Assembly (NCBI GenBank): GCA_003456125.1
Contig: DMPD01000331.1
Coordinates: 1-16,549 of the forward strand
Direction: 5' to 3'
DNA length: 16,549 nt
Source: Cyanobacteria bacterium UBA8156
GTDB taxonomy: Bacteria > Cyanobacteriota > Cyanobacteriia > Pseudanabaenales > Pseudanabaenaceae
The notes under the pieces: model-generated
What the model was told of the DNA's origin: nothing
What the model saw: the letters and a program-made list of their open reading frames with translations, nothing else
Database searches by the model: none
Made by a program: the position numbers and the translations under genes
Shown here: in pieces, positions 13,459 through 16,549 of the stretch
How the letters are laid out: each line of letters starts with the position of its first letter
Position numbering within the stretch: the first letter of the stretch is position 1

Positions 13459-14988
13459 TTAGCGAATCAGGTCAAAGGAGATGTCCGTCTTGCCAATGGT
13501 GATGGTCTGGCGATCCAGTTCATCCAAGACCGTATTCACAAGCCAGTTGAGCAGGTTGAGTACCCCCTGATAGCCCAAGGTGGGATAGCGGTGCAGGTGA
13601 TGGCGATCGAAAATGGGATAGCCGATGCGAACGAGGGGCGTGCCCGTATCCCGCCACAGGAACTTGCCGTAGGAGTTGCCGATGAGCAAATCGACGGGTT
13701 CGGTAAACAGGAGCGATCGCAAGTGCCAGAGGTCTTTTCCACCCCAGACGGTGGCATCCTTGCCATTGGCATAGCTGGCCAGCAGAGCCTTGGCTTCCTC
13801 CTCAAAGGTGGCATTGCTGTTGGTCACCACGATGTGTACCGGCTCCATGCCCATTTCCAACGTGAAGGACAGCAGAGCCATCACCACATCGGGATCGCCG
13901 TAGATGGCAAACCGCTTGCCGTGGAGCCAGGCTTGGGAGTCGGTCATGGCATCCACCGCCCGCCCCCGCTCTATTTCGAGGGTCCGGGGAATCGCCTTGC
14001 CGGTGAGTTCGGCCAGCTTCATGAGGAACGCATCGGTGCCGCGAATGCCAAAGGGACGCAATACCTGGGTGGGCTGCTGCCAATCAGCTTCAATGAAGGC
14101 ACGGGTCTTTTCGGTGGAATAGGCTTGCAGGGCGATCGTACCCTCGGCATTGACCGCATCCGCCGTTTCCGCCAGGGTGGTCTTGCCGTTGTACATCACA
14201 AACTCCCCTTCGTTGGGAGAGTCAAAGGAGTCAGAGTTATCCGCCAGAATGGTGTGGGGAATCTCCATCAGGTTGAGGATGCGATCCAGTTCCCGATTAT
14301 TGGTCACATAGGTATCAAAACCGGGAATGAAGTTCCATTTGCCATTGCTGCCCGTTTTGTCACCGCCCAGTTCCGTGAGAATCCCTTTCAGCATGTTGTC
14401 GTAGCCCGTGATGTGGGAGCCGACAAAGCTGGGGGTGTGGGCATAGGGCACGGGGAAGTCCTGGGGCACCGAACCTTCTTGCTTGGAAGTGGTGATGAAT
14501 GCCCCCAAATCATCGCCGATTACCTCCGCCATACAGGTGGTGCAGAGGGCAATCATCTTGGGTTTGTAGAGGGTATAGGAATTCGCCAAACCCTCAATCA
14601 TGTTTTTCAATCCCCCAAACACAGCGGCATCTTCGGTCATGGAGGAGGAAACTGCCGAGAAGGGTTCCTTAAAGTGCCGGGTGAGGTGGGTACGGAAGTA
14701 GGCCACACAGCCCTGGGAGCCATGGACAAAGGGCAGCGTTCCTTCAAAACCGGAGGCGGCAAAGATGGCACCAAGGGGTTGACAGGCTTTGGCCGGATTG
14801 ACGGTGAGGGCCTCCCGGGCAAAGTTCTGTTCCCGATAGTCCCAACCCTTTGTCCATTCCGCAACCCGCTGCACTTCCTCGGTGCTGTGGCAGTTCTCAA
14901 ATTCCCGCTTGCGGGCAAAGAGGTCTTGGTACTCGGGCTGACCAAACAGTCGGCTGTGGTCTTTGATTTGTTCGACATTTTGAGACAT
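13459..14988 (-). CDS. nifK: Nitrogenase MoFe protein beta subunit NifK
   Basis: A 509-residue beta subunit. P-cluster ligands are visible: Cys69 in PAKACQPLGA, Cys94 in GSQGCVAYFR, Cys152 in LCTTCMAEVIGDD and Ser187 in TPSFVGSHITG. The C-terminal half holds LIGNSYGKFLWRDTGTPLVR and IGYPIFDRHHLHRYPTLGYQ. With NifD it forms the alpha2-beta2 protein that reduces N2. AGGAG precedes the ATG, and nifD ends 27 nt upstream. The protein is full length without frame breaks. Confidence 0.98.
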   Translation of the reverse strand: MSQNVEQIKDHSRLFGQPEYQDLFARKREFENCHSTEEVQRVAEWTKGWDYREQNFAREALTVNPAKACQPLGAIFAASGFEGTLPFVHGSQGCVAYFRTHLTRHFKEPFSAVSSSMTEDAAVFGGLKNMIEGLANSYTLYKPKMIALCTTCMAEVIGDDLGAFITTSKQEGSVPQDFPVPYAHTPSFVGSHITGYDNMLKGILTELGGDKTGSNGKWNFIPGFDTYVTNNRELDRILNLMEIPHTILADNSDSFDSPNEGEFVMYNGKTTLAETADAVNAEGTIALQAYSTEKTRAFIEADWQQPTQVLRPFGIRGTDAFLMKLAELTGKAIPRTLEIERGRAVDAMTDSQAWLHGKRFAIYGDPDVVMALLSFTLEMGMEPVHIVVTNSNATFEEEAKALLASYANGKDATVWGGKDLWHLRSLLFTEPVDLLIGNSYGKFLWRDTGTPLVRIGYPIFDRHHLHRYPTLGYQGVLNLLNWLVNTVLDELDRQTITIGKTDISFDLIR

Positions 14989-15015
14989 GGTCGTTCTCCT
15001 GATACGGTAGGGTGG

Positions 15016-16467
15016 TTAAACAGTTTTCCAAGGGGTTTTCACCAATCCCCAAGTGGGACTGTTGAGGGCTAGGTCCATGTCTCGGGCAAAAATGGCAAAG
15101 CCATCGTAGCCGTGGTACGGCCCCGAGTAATCCCAGGAGTGCATCTGCCGGAAGGGAAGCGCCATCTTTTGGAAGACATACTTCTCTTTGATGCCGGCGG
15201 CGATTAGGTCGGGCTTCAGCTTGCGGGCGAATTCCTCAAATTCGTAGCCGGTGACATCGTCGTAGATCACGGTGCCGGGATCGGTGTATTCCGTGGTCAG
15301 TTTGTAGTCGTCGTTGTGCCCGAATTCATAGCCGGTGCCGATCACTTCCATGCCCAAATCCCGGAAGGCGGGGATCACGTGGCGGGGGCGCAGTCCGCCC
15401 ACCATCAGCAGTACCCGTTTCCCTTCTAGGCGGGGACGATATTTGGCAATCACCCCATCGGCTTGGGCTTGGTACTTGGCGATCGCTTCCTCGGCTTTGG
15501 CTCGAATGGTGTCATCAAAGCGATCGGCAATTTCCCGCAAGGACTTGGCGATGTAGGTGGGGCCAAAGAAGTTGAATTCCAACCAGGGCACGCCGTAGGT
15601 CTCTTCCATGTGCTTGCAAAGATAGTTCATGGAGCGGTAGCAGTGAATCAAATTCAACTTGCCCCGGTGGCTGAGTTTGACTTCATTGAAGGAGCCATCC
15701 CCAGAGAATTGGGAGATTACCCGCAGCCCCATTTCCTCCAACAGAATGCGGGAAGACCAGGCATCGCCGCCAATGTTGTAGTCGCCGATGACGCTGACAT
15801 CGTAGGGGGAGGGAGTGAAGCCCAGTTCCTCGTTGGGAACCTTGTCGGATTTGGCATAGACCCAGTCGCGCACGGTGTCGTTGGCGATGTGGTGCCCCAG
15901 GGATTGGGATACGCCCCGAAAGCCTTCACAGCGCACGGGTACCACACTTTTGCCGATCTCCTTCGCCTTCTTTTTAGAGACGGCTTCGATGTCATCGCCG
16001 ATCAGTCCTACCGGACATTCCGACTCGATGGTGATGCCCTGGCTGAGGGGAAACAGGGTTTCCAATTCGTCGATCACCTTCGCCAGTTTTTTGTCGCCGC
16101 CAAAGACGATGTCCCGTTCCTGGTAGTCGCTGGTGAAGTGCATGGTGCCGAAGGTGTCAATGCCCGTGGTGCCGATGTAGTAGTTCCGGCGACCAGCCCA
16201 AGAATAATAGCCGCACCCGATGGGGCCGTGGCTGATGTGGATCATGTCCTTGACGGGCCCCCAGACCACACCCTTGGCTCCAGCAAAGGAACAACCTCGG
16301 GCGGTCATCACTCCGGGCAGGGATTTGATGTTGGATTTCACACCGCAGTCGGATTTCCCTTCCTCGGTGATGTTGAGGTGCTTTTCCCGCTTTTTGCGGG
16401 ATTTTTCGGGATAGGCTTCGAGCACCTCCTGAATGATCTGGCGCTTTTCGTCTTGAGTGTAGGTCAT
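15016..16467 (-). CDS. nifD: Nitrogenase MoFe protein alpha subunit NifD
   Basis: A 483-residue alpha subunit. P-cluster ligands are Cys59 (ARGCSFAG), Cys85 ([10 protein letters not shown]) and Cys151 ([12 protein letters not shown]). FeMo-cofactor ligands are Cys276 ([10 protein letters not shown]) and His443 ([17 protein letters not shown]). These match the standard Mo-nitrogenase set, so a vanadium or iron-only enzyme is excluded. The frame is continuous, with no excision element of the kind that interrupts nifD in many heterocystous strains. GAGG lies nine bases before the ATG. The gene follows the presumed nifH with a spacer that holds a hairpin. Confidence 0.98.
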   Translation of the reverse strand: MTYTQDEKRQIIQEVLEAYPEKSRKKREKHLNITEEGKSDCGVKSNIKSLPGVMTARGCSFAGAKGVVWGPVKDMIHISHGPIGCGYYSWAGRRNYYIGTTGIDTFGTMHFTSDYQERDIVFGGDKKLAKVIDELETLFPLSQGITIESECPVGLIGDDIEAVSKKKAKEIGKSVVPVRCEGFRGVSQSLGHHIANDTVRDWVYAKSDKVPNEELGFTPSPYDVSVIGDYNIGGDAWSSRILLEEMGLRVISQFSGDGSFNEVKLSHRGKLNLIHCYRSMNYLCKHMEETYGVPWLEFNFFGPTYIAKSLREIADRFDDTIRAKAEEAIAKYQAQADGVIAKYRPRLEGKRVLLMVGGLRPRHVIPAFRDLGMEVIGTGYEFGHNDDYKLTTEYTDPGTVIYDDVTGYEFEEFARKLKPDLIAAGIKEKYVFQKMALPFRQMHSWDYSGPYHGYDGFAIFARDMDLALNSPTWGLVKTPWKTV

Positions 16468-16493
16468 GGTGTTGTCCTCAAAGGATAGGTGAG

Positions 16494-16520
16494 AACCCCC
16501 ACCTGCGTAAGGCAGGGGTT
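16494..16520 (-). promoter_or_regulatory. Hairpin in the nifH-nifD spacer
   Basis: CCTGC (16502-16506) pairs with GCAGG (16512-16516) around the loop GTAAG, and the stem extends with C-G and A-T pairs after a small internal mismatch. It lies in the 64-nt gap ahead of nifD. Such hairpins after nifH are thought to help give more NifH than NifDK by protecting the nifH mRNA end. Confidence 0.45.
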
Positions 16521-16531
16521 GGAAATGGGTG

Positions 16532-16549
16532 TTAAGCGTTGACCAACTG
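16532..16549 (-). CDS. nifH: Possible last codons of nifH (3' end only)
   Basis: On the minus strand the edge reads CAG TTG GTC AAC GCT TAA, an open frame ending QLVNA. The position, just ahead of nifD on the same strand, is where nifH lies in nearly all nif operons. Five residues are too few to confirm identity. Confidence 0.35.
   Translation of the reverse strand, partial: QLVNA

Noticed and set aside
13591..15072. Long plus-strand open frame of 493 codons opposite nifK
   Set aside because: It is fully antisense to nifK, has no recognisable domain and reflects codon bias on the other strand.
15016..16467. Excision element in nifD
   Set aside because: The frame is continuous with all ligand residues in place.
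15463..16488. Plus-strand open frame of 341 codons opposite nifD
   Set aside because: Antisense to nifD with no family features; nifD is certain.

Overview
The window comes from a nitrogen-fixing cyanobacterium. Three things point there: at least twenty copies of the HIP1 octamer GCGATCGC spread over coding DNA, the cyanobacterial nif order (nifD-nifK-Mo_nitro_C-nifE-nifN-nifX-DUF269-DUF683-nifW-hesA-hesB-fdxH), and CP12 and DpsA relatives. From memory, the linkage of nif genes with mod, mop, fdxB and a dps gene resembles the compact nif clusters of non-heterocystous, Leptolyngbya-like cyanobacteria. I cannot name the species from sequence alone. nifD is uninterrupted.

Layout, left to right. 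(1) 1-1033, plus strand: the C-terminal part of a sensor histidine kinase, then a remnant of a LuxR/NarL-type DNA-binding domain, with a 64-bp tandem duplication at the junction. (2) 1030-2280, plus: cinA, whose ATG overlaps the stop of the HTH remnant. (3) 4958-2324, minus: molybdate uptake, modA followed by a fused modBC. (4) 5077-5499, plus: a ribbon-helix-helix protein fused to a Mop (molybdate-binding) domain, divergent from modA, with a 17-bp inverted repeat just ahead of its start codon. (5) 7229-5634, minus: fdxB, a CBS-CP12 fusion gene and a dps gene, each with a strong Shine-Dalgarno sequence. (6) 7290-7499, plus: a small stand-alone molbindin (Mop), divergent from fdxB. (7) 16467-7650, minus: the main nif operon from nifD to fdxH, tightly packed with 4-8 nt stop/start overlaps at nifE/nifN, nifX/DUF269, DUF683/nifW and nifW/hesA. 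The right edge probably holds the last codons of nifH.

How the parts work together. ModABC imports molybdate, and the Mop protein may buffer it. The RHH-Mop protein is a candidate molybdate-sensing repressor or activator. NifE, NifN and NifX, with DUF269 and DUF683, build FeMo-cofactor for NifDK. HesB and HesA are implicated in Fe-S or sulfur handling, NifW in protecting NifDK, and FdxH and FdxB in electron supply. Dps would limit free iron and peroxide damage. CBS-CP12 may tie adenylate or redox state to carbon metabolism during N2 fixation. No gap between genes exceeds about 150 bases. I saw no tRNA, rRNA, CRISPR array or insertion sequence.

The most interesting elements are the CBS-CP12 fusion embedded in the nif region, the RHH-Mop candidate regulator with its putative operator, and the rearranged histidine-kinase/HTH junction at the left edge.
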